DNA of 64,000 bases from Flavimobilis sp052324925 (GTDB lineage Bacteria > Actinomycetota > Actinomycetes > Actinomycetales > Cellulomonadaceae), in the NCBI GenBank assembly GCA_052324925.1, contig JBQPRE010000002.1; one strand, given 5' to 3'. Both the position numbers and the translations under genes were made by a program. Below are positions 23,837 to 31,582 of this stretch, one piece after another. The stretch's first letter is position 1, and the number at the start of each line of letters is the position of its first letter. The notes under the pieces are model-generated. The model ran no database searches. It was given only the letters and a program-made list of their open reading frames with translations, and was not told the origin of the DNA.

Positions 23837-24706
23837 ATGCGAGTCGGCCTGTGCATCCTGCCCCAGTTCCGCTGGAGCGAAGCCGCTCCCATGTGGCGCG
23901 AAACGGAGGACCTCGGTTTCGCCCACGCCTGGACCTACGATCACCTTGCGTGGCGCTCTCTCGCCGACGAGCCTTGGTTCGCGACGGTGCCGACCCTCAC
24001 TGCGGCCGCACTCGCCACGACGACGATTCCTCTCGGCACGTTCGTCGCAACGCCGAACTACCGCCACCCTGTGATGTTCGCGAAAGACATCCTCACGCTC
24101 GATGACATCTCAAGCGGCCGCGTGCTCCTCGGCATCGGCGCAGGTGGTGGCGGCTTCGACGCCGCCGTCCTCGGCGACGCGCCGCTCACGCCGGGAGAGA
24201 GAGTACGTCGCCTCGACGAGTTCCTCGGACTGCTCACGACGATGCTCACGCAACCCGTCACCGACCATGACGGCGCGTTCTACACCGCCGTTGGCGCCCG
24301 CACCCATCCGGGCCCGCTCGTCGGCCCGCCGCCGTTGCTCGTCGCTGGCAACGGTCCGCGTGCCCTCGACGTAGTCGTCCGCCGCGGCCAGGGCTGGGTG
24401 ACAACAGGCCTCGAGCAGGTCGACGACGTCGACGCGTGGTGGCAGAGCCTCGCAACCCTCAGCAGCCGGCTCGACGACGCGCTCGAGCGGGCCGGTCGCA
24501 GCGACGCTGTCGCCGACCACGAGCTCTTCCCGCGCTACCTCAACCTCGACACGTTCACTTACTCGCTCGAATCCGTCGACAAGTTCGACGACATGGTCGG
24601 GCGAGCTGCCGAGCTCGGGTTTACCGACGTCGTCGTCCACAGGCCGCGCACGGACGGCATCTACGCAGGTGACTCCGCGATTCTCGAAAGGCTCACGATC
24701 GGGTGA
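23837..24706 (+). CDS. LLM-class (F420/flavin-dependent) oxidoreductase
   Basis: Luciferase-like TIM-barrel protein (289 aa). Actinobacterial members with this start (MRVGLCILPQFRWSEAAPMW) usually use F420H2, but FMN use cannot be excluded. Visible marks: GFAHAWTYDHLAWR, LGTFVATPNYRHPVMFAKD, SSGRVLLGIGAGG, and PPPLLVAGNGPRALDVVVRRG. Substrate unknown. TACGCT six bases before ATG 23837 and no ribosome site indicate a leaderless mRNA. It converges on the methyltransferase with 30 bp between. Confidence 0.9.
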   Translation: MRVGLCILPQFRWSEAAPMWRETEDLGFAHAWTYDHLAWRSLADEPWFATVPTLTAAALATTTIPLGTFVATPNYRHPVMFAKDILTLDDISSGRVLLGIGAGGGGFDAAVLGDAPLTPGERVRRLDEFLGLLTTMLTQPVTDHDGAFYTAVGARTHPGPLVGPPPLLVAGNGPRALDVVVRRGQGWVTTGLEQVDDVDAWWQSLATLSSRLDDALERAGRSDAVADHELFPRYLNLDTFTYSLESVDKFDDMVGRAAELGFTDVVVHRPRTDGIYAGDSAILERLTIG

Positions 24707-24736
24707 GGCGACCAGCTTCGCGAGTGCGGGGCGGAA

Positions 24737-26293
24737 CTATTGCGTCCGTGACGGCCTCACCGACCGCGTCACCGTGAACTTCGGTGTCCGCGAGACCTGC
24801 GACGTCGGCCCGACGATCCTTTCGAGCATCGGTCGGTAGCGCAGGTGGGAGTTCCACACGACCCACAGCTCGCCGCCCGGCCGCAGGACGCGCGCGCTCG
24901 CCCGGAACATCGCCTCAGCAATGTCCGTGCTCACGACCGCGCCCGCGTGGAACGGCGGGTTGCAGACGACGACGTCGACCGACGCGTCGGGTACGGACGC
25001 CGCCGTGTCGTCAAGCAGTGTCCTCACGCGGTCACCGACACCGTTCGCGGCGGCTGTCGCCGCTGCCGAGAGCACGGCAGCCGCGGACCGGTCCGTCGCA
25101 ATCACGGTCGCGCGTGGCAGGCGTAGCGCGAGGATCGTCGCGAGCACGCCCGTCCCGCACCCGAGGTCGAGAAGCCGCCAAGCGCCCCGCGCCAGAGAGC
25201 CGGGATCGGAGCCCGACGACGATGTGGGCTCGTCCAAGAGATCACGCGCGGCGCCGGTGTCGGTGCCGAGACGACGGGATGACGATGTGGGCTCGCCCAA
25301 GAGATCACGCGCGGTGTTGGCGCCGGCGCCGGGACGACGGGACACGCCGTCACGATGCTCGTCGAGGAGTTCGTCGAGTGCGTCGAGGAGCGCGCGCGTG
25401 CCGATGTCGAGGTTCGGCCCGGCGAATGCGGCCCCGTGCGCCACCACCTCGAGACCCCCAGCGCGATCACCGGCCGTGCCAGCACTGCCTGGAGCGCCAC
25501 CGCCTGCACGACCACCGCCTGCACGACCGCCGCCCGCACGACCGCCGCCAGCGCGATCACCACCCGTGCCGCCACCGCCTGGAACACCACCGCGACCGCG
25601 ATCACCAGCCGCATCGCCACCGCCTGCGCCGTCACCGCCGAGATCGCCCTGGTTGCCGTAGGGGACGGAGATGCGTGCCCGTCGTGGGAACGGCTCGTAC
25701 CCCAGAGCCGCGGCCATAGGCCGCCGCGCGATGAGTGCGCGAGCCTTGCCGTGCGCGAGCGTCGCCGACACCTCGCCGAAGCGCACCGCGAGCACGTCGT
25801 TCATGCTCCGGCTCATGTGCTTGAGCCGCCCTGTCGCGAGGAGGACGACGTCCGGCGCGGCTTGGTCGGCGACGAGGTCCGCGAGCTCGGCGAGCGCGTC
25901 GAGCGACCGAGGAAGACGCGCAAGGACGATGCGGGCCCCCGCGACGACGGCAGGATCGAGCGCAGGAAGGACGCGCACCTGCGAGACGTCGATGCCCGAG
26001 ATCGTCGCGACCGCCGCCGCGTTGAGAAGGATCGCCCGTTTGCTCGTCACCGTGTCCGTCGCGACGCGCACGTCCGGTGCGCCGAGTGCGAGAGCCCCGA
26101 GGGTGAGCGCGCCGTAGCCGTCGTCGAGCACTGCGACCTCGCCCGGTCCCGCTGACGCGAGCAGCGTGCGGGACTCCGCGAGAACGAGCCGGTCAGCCGC
26201 GTCGACCGCGACGAGCTCGGGCGCCTCGACATCGGGCCGACGCCTCAGCACACCGAGCAGTGCGAGGACGTCGTCCGGAAGATCACGGTGCAT
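24737..26293 (-). CDS. RsmC/RlmG-like rRNA guanine methyltransferase with repeat insertions
   Basis: Class I SAM-dependent methyltransferase related to RsmC and RlmG (m2G of rRNA). The N-terminal non-catalytic half (about 1-210) resembles a decayed copy of the fold; the C-terminal half has RLLDLGCGTGVLATILAL and the catalytic DVVVCNPPFHAG. At 518 aa it is longer than usual (about 340-390) because of a Gly/Arg/Ala-rich segment (GGGRAGGGRAGGG) and a duplicated ARDLLDEPTSSS segment between the halves and before motif I. These come from DNA repeats at 25217-25600. ATG 26293 has AGGA about 9-10 nt upstream. Target nucleotide unknown. Confidence 0.88.
   Translation of the reverse strand: MHRDLPDDVLALLGVLRRRPDVEAPELVAVDAADRLVLAESRTLLASAGPGEVAVLDDGYGALTLGALALGAPDVRVATDTVTSKRAILLNAAAVATISGIDVSQVRVLPALDPAVVAGARIVLARLPRSLDALAELADLVADQAAPDVVLLATGRLKHMSRSMNDVLAVRFGEVSATLAHGKARALIARRPMAAALGYEPFPRRARISVPYGNQGDLGGDGAGGGDAAGDRGRGGVPGGGGTGGDRAGGGRAGGGRAGGGRAGGGAPGSAGTAGDRAGGLEVVAHGAAFAGPNLDIGTRALLDALDELLDEHRDGVSRRPGAGANTARDLLGEPTSSSRRLGTDTGAARDLLDEPTSSSGSDPGSLARGAWRLLDLGCGTGVLATILALRLPRATVIATDRSAAAVLSAAATAAANGVGDRVRTLLDDTAASVPDASVDVVVCNPPFHAGAVVSTDIAEAMFRASARVLRPGGELWVVWNSHLRYRPMLERIVGPTSQVSRTPKFTVTRSVRPSRTQ
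25217..25600 (-). repeat. In-frame repeats inside the methyltransferase gene
   Basis: Two copies of a unit of about 63 bp (starting gacgatgtgggctcg near 25217 and 25280; 21 codons) and a 12-bp run (cgaccaccgcctgca type, about 25488-25560) add about 100 residues without breaking the frame. Confidence 0.85.
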
Positions 26294-26337
26294 AGTGTCG
26301 ACTTCCTGCGCCGCAGGTGGGATGAGAGAATCGCTCG

Positions 26338-26736
26338 TCAGCGACCGCGCGGTGCATCCTTCGTCGCCCGCTTCGCGTCGCGATCGCGCACGCGCTCTTC
26401 CTCTGCGCGCACCTCGTCCTGGATCTTGCGCTCGCGCACGAGCCAGTCCGGGTTCTTCTCGCGCAGCTCACTGATCTGGTCGGTCGTCAGTGCCTCGGTC
26501 ACGCCACCGCGGGCCAAGCCCGAGATCGACACGCCAAGGCGCGCTGCGACCACGGGCCGCGGGTGCGGGCCGTTCTGGCGCAGCTCGACGAGCCACTGCG
26601 GGGGTTCCGTCTGCCACGTGTCGAGCTCGGCGCGCGTGATGAAACGCTGCTGGAACTCCTCCGGCGTGGCGGGCAGGTAAACGCCCAGCTTCTTCGCCGC
26701 TGTCGCGGCCTTCATCGCCTGAGGGTGCTTGCTCAC
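26338..26736 (-). CDS. DUF5997 family protein
   Basis: Small soluble actinobacterial protein of unknown role (132 aa), starting MSKHPQAMKAATAAKKLGVY and containing TPEEFQQRFITRAELD, PPQWLVELRQNGPHPRPVVA and a helix-turn-helix-like LGVSISGLARGGVTEALT; the end is charged and helical. GTG 26736 fits TAGGAT 7 nt upstream, a leaderless start. In my memory DUF5997 genes often stand beside the LysR-effector-like gene found here at 31583; in this genome a signalling/ABC cassette lies between them. Confidence 0.85.
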   Translation of the reverse strand: MSKHPQAMKAATAAKKLGVYLPATPEEFQQRFITRAELDTWQTEPPQWLVELRQNGPHPRPVVAARLGVSISGLARGGVTEALTTDQISELREKNPDWLVRERKIQDEVRAEEERVRDRDAKRATKDAPRGR

Positions 26737-27015
26737 AGGGACCATCCTACCGAGCGCGCACAGTCGTGCGGCCCGCCGAACGCACCTGCGTGTGGTGACG
26801 TGCACGACGCACCACGGCGCGACAGTGCGCGAGCCCGGCAGAGTGGTGGTGCGGGAGCCGTCGACAGGCCCGTGCGAGCAGCTGAGAGACGCCACTCGAG
26901 GTCACGTGTGGGGCTGTGAGCGAGCCCGGCAGCGTGGTCGCGCACGACCAGTCGACGATGCCGTGCGTGGGCCGCCATGGGCCGGGCGCGGACCCACGAG
27001 GGGCCCCACGATGCG
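26737..27015. other. Gene-free stretch with a 92-bp imperfect direct repeat
   Basis: gcgagcccggcag(a/c)gtggt occurs near 26831 and 26923 with similar flanks (gtcgac and cgtgcg elements at matching distance). No gene is seen; the right end abuts the response regulator stop. Confidence 0.5.
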
Positions 27016-27684
27016 TCAGCCGAGACCTGCGTCGTGCACACAGATCGCGACCTGAACCCGGTTGTCGACCTCGAGCTTCGCGAAGATCCGCCCGACGTGC
27101 GACTTCACGGTCGGCACGCTCATGAACAGCTCGGCTGCGACCTCGGTATTCGACAGCCCTCGCGCCACCGCACGCGCAACCTCGTGCTCGCGCTCGGTGA
27201 GGCGCCCCAGCCGCTCGAGCGCCTCGGCCGACCGCGACGGAGAGTCGCTCGTCGCGGCCGCGATGAGGCGGCTCGTCACGGTCGGGGAGAGGATCGGCTC
27301 GCCCGCAGTCGTGCGCAGCACAGCGTCGACCAGCCGGTCGGGCGGCGTGTCCTTGAGGAGGAACCCGTCGGCTCCATGGCGCAGCGCCTCGATCACCGTG
27401 TCGTCCGTGTCGAACGTCGTGAGCACGAGGATGCGCAACGCGGGCCACCGCGACCGCAGGGCTTGGGCCGTCGCGAGCCCGTCACGTCTCGGCATCCGCA
27501 CGTCGAGCAGCACAAGGTCGGGTGACGTTGCGGCGACGACGTCCTCAGCCTCGATGCCGTCAGCCGCCTCGCCGACGATCTCGAGCGCACGCGCACCACC
27601 CAGGATCATGCGCAGACCAGAACGGACAAGAGCATCGTCGTCAACGACAACGATCCGGACGCGGGCATCGGAAGAGTCGGTCAC
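27016..27684 (-). CDS. NarL/LuxR-family response regulator
   Basis: Two-component response regulator (222 aa). Receiver domain with RIVVVDDDALVRSGLRMIL, phosphoacceptor Asp in DLVLLDVRMPRRDG, LTTFDTDD and the Lys of LKDTPP; LuxR helix-turn-helix LTEREHEVARAVARGLSNTE and VKSHVGRIFAKLEV at the end. GTG 27684 is chosen because upstream codons come from a tandem repeat and read only Pro/Arg. It follows the sensor kinase gene with a 375-bp repeat-filled gap, which is unusual for a kinase/regulator pair. Confidence 0.92.
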   Translation of the reverse strand: MTDSSDARVRIVVVDDDALVRSGLRMILGGARALEIVGEAADGIEAEDVVAATSPDLVLLDVRMPRRDGLATAQALRSRWPALRILVLTTFDTDDTVIEALRHGADGFLLKDTPPDRLVDAVLRTTAGEPILSPTVTSRLIAAATSDSPSRSAEALERLGRLTEREHEVARAVARGLSNTEVAAELFMSVPTVKSHVGRIFAKLEVDNRVQVAICVHDAGLG

Positions 27685-27746
27685 GTCCGACAGCGTCTCA
27701 CGAGCCGTTGCGGTGAATCCTGGAGCACACGCGCAAGGCACGGACG

Positions 27747-27880
27747 TGGTCACGGGGGCTGGGCCACGGGGGCGGGACGACGGGGTCGGGACGACGGGGT
27801 CGGGACCACGGGCGCGGTCACGGGCGTGGGACGACGGGCGCGGGACCACGGGGCGGTCACGGGCGCGGGACCGGGCGCCG
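27747..27880. repeat. cacggg / gacgacgggg 14-15 bp repeat
   Basis: About nine degenerate units (gacgacggggtcggg, gaccacgggcgcggt types) fill the gap between response regulator and kinase. A second small repeat, tgagagctg(t/c)gcgggcc, occurs twice at about 28010-28045. No other feature is seen in 27685-28059. Confidence 0.85.
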
Positions 27881-28059
27881 CTGGGCCGGGCGGGGGGACC
27901 GTGGGCGCGGCAGACCTACCCGCGCCTGCGACGCGCCGGGAGCGCGCGCGCACGCGCACGCGCTGGACCCGGCACGCGCACTCGCGGGAGCCATGTCAGC
28001 TGGGTGAGCAGTGAGAGCTGTGCGGGCCATGAGAGCTGCGCGGGCCGCGGGAGTCGCGC

Positions 28060-29442
28060 TCAGCGTGACCACGGGAGAGAGGCACGCACGACGAAGCCGC
28101 CGGTTGCGTCGTCGCCCGCGTCAAACGTTCCGCCGAGCAGCGCGACCCGCTCGCGCAGGCCGCGCAGCCCGTGGCCCGACGCAGGCAAGGCCATCGCGCC
28201 CCCCGACGACGATCCCCCAGGCGACGATCCTGCAGACGCACCCCCAGACGACGGCCCGGCCGAACCACCGACCCTCGCAACCCCGACGTCCGCGCCCACC
28301 GAGCCCGCAGGCGTCGCGAGAAGCGCCCCGCGGTGCGTGCCCCCGCCCGGGCCGCGACGGCCCAGCGTGCGCACCATGACCGTGAGCCCGTCGTCGGGCG
28401 TCCCTGTCACCCGCACGACGATGGGCGACGCCGCAGCGTGCTTGCGCGCGTTCGTCAGCCCCTCCTGAACGATCCGGTACGCGGTCCGCACCGTCGACCC
28501 GGCGAGCGTCGCGGACTCATCCGTCACCGACGGCGTCATCCCGAAGTCCACGCGCGCGCCGAGCGCCCGAGCGTCCGCGACCAGATCGTCGATGCGCTCG
28601 AGCGTCGGCTGCGGGGCGTCGGTCGCGCTCAGGTCGGTCCCCGCCCGCAGCACGCCAAGCACCTCCCGCAGCTCTTCGAGCGCGCGGTGCGCGTTGTCGC
28701 GCACGACCCCCGCCGACTCCCGCACCTCCTCGGGACTGAGATCGGTGCGGTAGGCGAGCGCCCCGGCGTGCATCGCGACGAGCGAGACGCGGTGGGCGAG
28801 GACGTCATGCATCTCGTGGGCGATCGCGGCGCGCTCCTGCGCCCGAGCACGCTCCGCATCCGTGGCTCGCGCCCGCTCGGCCGCCTCGGCCCGCGACTGC
28901 AGCGTCCACACGAGTTCGCGTCGCGCGCCGATGTACAGGCCGACGCCGACGATGAGGATCGTCGACATGAGCTGCACGATCACGACGCCCCACCACCGCA
29001 TGTGGGGAAGGCCGTCGACCGTGTAGTAGGACGCGAGCGACGTGATGATGAGCAGCGCCGTCACGGGGACGACCTCGATCATGCGCCGCCGCGCGCACAC
29101 CGACACGACGGCAAGAGTTGCGGCGGCGCTCGCGGACACCGACAGCGACGACATGACGAGCAGCACGACGACGACGGTCATGGGCCAGCGTCGACGAAAC
29201 CAGACGATGATGTAGGAAGCCAGCCCCAGAGCGACGTCCAAGGCCTCACGCGCCGTCGCCTCAGCCACCGAGGAGACCGCGATGTCGGGGGAGCCGGGTG
29301 GTTCCGGCAGGACCGAGCCGAACAGCACGAACGAGCAGAGCAAGACCGCCGTGAAGCGCCACGTGCGACCCCACGCAGTGAGGGGCGGCGCCGGAACAGG
29401 CGGCTTCGACGCGAGCCGGCGGACAGAGGAAGACAGACGCAC
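28060..29442 (-). CDS. Sensor histidine kinase, NarL/DesK type
   Basis: Membrane sensor kinase (460 aa) partner of the response regulator. About five to six membrane helices (residues 25-185), a dimerisation domain HisKA_3 with phospho-His in AIAHEMHDVLAHRVSLVAMH, and a HATPase domain with N-box EGLTNARKHA and GHGLRGLRERVALLGG. Between these boxes the usual DxGxG is replaced by RTLGRRGPGGG, as I recall for many actinobacterial kinases, and about 50 Gly/Ser/Ala residues are inserted (nt 28165-28330). GTG 29442 has TAGGCT 6 nt upstream: leaderless. Divergent to the ABC exporter, which it may control. Confidence 0.92.
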   Translation of the reverse strand: MRLSSSVRRLASKPPVPAPPLTAWGRTWRFTAVLLCSFVLFGSVLPEPPGSPDIAVSSVAEATAREALDVALGLASYIIVWFRRRWPMTVVVVLLVMSSLSVSASAAATLAVVSVCARRRMIEVVPVTALLIITSLASYYTVDGLPHMRWWGVVIVQLMSTILIVGVGLYIGARRELVWTLQSRAEAAERARATDAERARAQERAAIAHEMHDVLAHRVSLVAMHAGALAYRTDLSPEEVRESAGVVRDNAHRALEELREVLGVLRAGTDLSATDAPQPTLERIDDLVADARALGARVDFGMTPSVTDESATLAGSTVRTAYRIVQEGLTNARKHAAASPIVVRVTGTPDDGLTVMVRTLGRRGPGGGTHRGALLATPAGSVGADVGVARVGGSAGPSSGGASAGSSPGGSSSGGAMALPASGHGLRGLRERVALLGGTFDAGDDATGGFVVRASLPWSR

Positions 29443-29520
29443 GCCCTGAGCCTACGGACTCCGCCCGCGCCGAGGGAGAGTCCGCGGGCGCGTCCCGCTC
29501 GCCAGCGCCTCCGCCCCAGG

Positions 29521-29610
29521 GCGGAGGACCGGGGTCGAGAGACGGAGCACCCGGGCCGAGAGACGGAGGACCCAAGCCGAGAGACGGACGACCCGAGCCG
29601 AGAGACTGAG
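29521..29610. repeat. 21-bp repeat (gacgga...ccgaga) between kinase and ABC genes
   Basis: Four to five units of 20-21 bp starting at 29521, 29541, 29562, 29583 and 29604, each of the form gacggaggaccc(n)gccgaga. They lie between the divergent promoters of the kinase and ABC genes. Confidence 0.88.
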
Positions 29611-29731
29611 GTCGCCCGCCGGTGGACGGAGCCGAGCACGCCGACGGGCGCAGTCATCGGCTCCCTGCGACGCAGCGACTCTCGACGGCCGACCGATGCC
29701 CGCACGCACCCGCGCCAGCGACCGTAGAGGC

Positions 29732-30454
29732 ATGATCAACGTCACCCACCTCACCAAGCGCTTCGGCCGCGTCACGGCCGTCGACGACGCCACCTTCGCT
29801 GCCCTTCCCGGCCGCGTCACGGGCCTCCTCGGTCCGAACGGTTCCGGCAAGACGACGACTTTGCGCTCCCTCGTCGGGCTCGTCCGCCCGACGTCCGGAA
29901 GCGTGACGATCGCTGGCCGCAACTATGTCGACCTCCCCAACCCGGCTCGCAACGTCGGCACCATGCTCGACGCTGAGTCGCTCCACGCCGGCCGCACCGG
30001 CCGCGAAGAGCTCCGCCTCGCCGCCGGTGTCCTCGGACTCCCCGCGACCCGTGTCGACGAGGTCCTCGAGATCGTCGGCCTCACCACCGGCGAAGCGCGC
30101 CGACGCACACGCACCTACTCGCTCGGGATGCGCCAGCGGCTCGGGCTCGGCCTCGCACTGCTCGGCGACCCCGAGGTCGTCGTGCTCGACGAGCCGGCCA
30201 ACGGCCTCGACCCCATGGGCATCCGCTGGATGCGGACCCTCCTGCGCGGATTCGCTGCCGAAGGCAGGACCGTGCTGCTCTCCAGCCACCTCCTCACCGA
30301 GATGGAGAGCGTGTGCGACGACGTCGTCGTCGTCGGCAAGGGCCGCGTCCTCGCCCACGGCACGACCGCAAGCTTCGTCGAGTCCGACGGCAACCTCGAA
30401 GAAGCGTTCGTGCGCCTCACCGTCGGAACCGACCGCGAACGGGTCGGGCAGTGA
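29732..30454 (+). CDS. ABC transporter ATP-binding protein
   Basis: ATPase subunit (240 aa) of an ABC-2 type exporter. Walker A GLLGPNGSGKTTTLRSL, the signature is the variant YSLGMRQRLGLGLAL, Walker B EVVVLDEPANGLDP, H-loop SSHLL. ATG 29732 begins MINVTHLTKRFGRVTAVDD; no convincing ribosome site, GACCGT six bases upstream may be a weak leaderless -10. Its stop overlaps the start of a 46-codon microORF (GTGA). Of the bacitracin/lantibiotic-resistance subtype by sequence, cargo unknown. Confidence 0.94.
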   Translation: MINVTHLTKRFGRVTAVDDATFAALPGRVTGLLGPNGSGKTTTLRSLVGLVRPTSGSVTIAGRNYVDLPNPARNVGTMLDAESLHAGRTGREELRLAAGVLGLPATRVDEVLEIVGLTTGEARRRTRTYSLGMRQRLGLGLALLGDPEVVVLDEPANGLDPMGIRWMRTLLRGFAAEGRTVLLSSHLLTEMESVCDDVVVVGKGRVLAHGTTASFVESDGNLEEAFVRLTVGTDRERVGQ

Positions 30455-30591
30455 GCAACGCCCGGACGCCGCACCCAGCGGCCCCGGCACCCGCCGACGC
30501 CGCACCCGCCGACGCCACTGTCCGCCCCGCACCGTCGCGCCGCTTCGCGGCCGTCCCCATGATCGCCGAACTCCAGGAGAACCTCCGATGA
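30451..30591 (+). CDS. 46-aa microORF between ABC ATPase and permease
   Basis: GTG 30451 overlaps the ATPase stop by 4 bp and its own TGA (30589-30591) overlaps the permease ATG 30588 by 4 bp, so the three frames are chained. The product begins MSNARTPHPAAPAPADAA, is Pro/Ala-rich, and ends RRFAAVPMIAELQENLR, an amphipathic basic helix. CAGGAGA near the end provides the ribosome site of the permease. It may be a small accessory subunit, a detached N-terminus of the permease, or only a coupling device. Confidence 0.6.
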   Translation: MSNARTPHPAAPAPADAAPADATVRPAPSRRFAAVPMIAELQENLR

Positions 30592-31349
30592 GCGCCCTGC
30601 TCGCCCACGCACCCGTCCCGTTCCTGCGCACGTGGAACGCTGAGAACCGCAAGATCGTCGACACCCGCGCAGGGGCGGTGTTCCTTGGCCTCATCGCCCT
30701 CGTCGTCGTCGGCATGTCCGTCCTCGTCGCGGGCTGGCCGGGGGACGTACCCCTGACGTTCGGCTCCCTCCTCGACGGCGCGATCGCCTCCGGAATCGCG
30801 ATGTTCGCGCCGATCCTCGCGATCCTCGCGGTGACCTCCGAGTTCTCCCAGCGGACCCTCGCCGTCACCCTCACGCTCGAGCCGCGCCGCGGACGCGTCG
30901 TCGCCTCGAAGATCGCCGCTGCACTCACGGCAACCGCTGCCCTCGTCCTCGTCGGCCTCGTGATCGCCGCCGTCGTCCTGCTCACCGCCGCAACCCTGCG
31001 GGGCGACACCGCAGCCTGGGACGTCGACGGACGAACCGTGGGAGCGGGAGCGCTCATCCTCGTCCTCTCCGTCATCCAGGGAACGGCCTTCGGCCTCCTG
31101 CTGCGCTCGACGCCGCTCGCGGTCATCGCCTACCTCGTCGTCCCCAACCTCGTCAGCCTCATCACCGCATTCATCCCCGCGGTCGCCGACGCCGCCCCCT
31201 GGTTCTCCTTCTGGAGCGCCACCGCGCCCCTGTACGGCACGGCCGGGATCACGGGCCTCGAGTGGGCCCAGCTCGCCAGCGCCACCGCGATCTGGATCGC
31301 GCTGCCGGGTGCGATCGGGACGTGGCGGCTCCTCAAGGGCGACCTCTGA
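30588..31349 (+). CDS. ABC-2 type permease
   Basis: Membrane subunit (253 aa) with six helices, for example AVFLGLIALVVVGMSVLVAG, GIAMFAPILAILAVTSEFS and LVVPNLVSLITAFIPAVAD; the segment TSEFSQRTLAVTLTLEPRRG is typical of ABC-2 exporters with a cytoplasmic coupling helix. Coupled to the microORF and ATPase upstream. Together with the divergent kinase/regulator pair this resembles antimicrobial-sensing and efflux modules; substrate not known. Confidence 0.92.
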   Translation: MSALLAHAPVPFLRTWNAENRKIVDTRAGAVFLGLIALVVVGMSVLVAGWPGDVPLTFGSLLDGAIASGIAMFAPILAILAVTSEFSQRTLAVTLTLEPRRGRVVASKIAAALTATAALVLVGLVIAAVVLLTAATLRGDTAAWDVDGRTVGAGALILVLSVIQGTAFGLLLRSTPLAVIAYLVVPNLVSLITAFIPAVADAAPWFSFWSATAPLYGTAGITGLEWAQLASATAIWIALPGAIGTWRLLKGDL

Positions 31350-31378
31350 GCACGGAGCGACGCTGACGCGTGAGAGCA

Positions 31379-31483
31379 GTGCGCACTCACGCTGTGCGCA
31401 CTCACGGCGTGCGCACTCACGTTGTGCCTACTCACGGTGTGCGCACTCACGCCGAGCGCACTCCCGGTGTGCGCTCGGCGTCG
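31379..31483. repeat. Seven 15-bp units with GTGCGCAC palindromes
   Basis: Units of exactly 15 bp (gtgcgcactcacgct and variants) run from 31379 to 31483. The first positions of most units form the perfect 8-bp palindrome GTGCGCAC, giving evenly spaced palindromes every 15 bp. It lies 30 bp after the permease stop. Confidence 0.9.
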
Positions 31484-31570
31484 CGGGATCCCGCATCGTG
31501 CGCCCTCAAGCCGTACGCCCCCGCGTCGTGCGCTCCGGCGCCGTCCGCGGGGGCGTACCGCGCAGCCCGT

Positions 31571-31582
31571 TACGCTTCATGT
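31571..31582 (+). promoter_or_regulatory. -10 box of a leaderless transcript
   Basis: TACGCT (31571-31576) six bases before GTG 31583; no Shine-Dalgarno. Confidence 0.65.

Noticed and set aside
31379..31483. Possible CRISPR array
   Set aside because: Units are 15 bp, contiguous and without unique spacers; no cas genes in the window.
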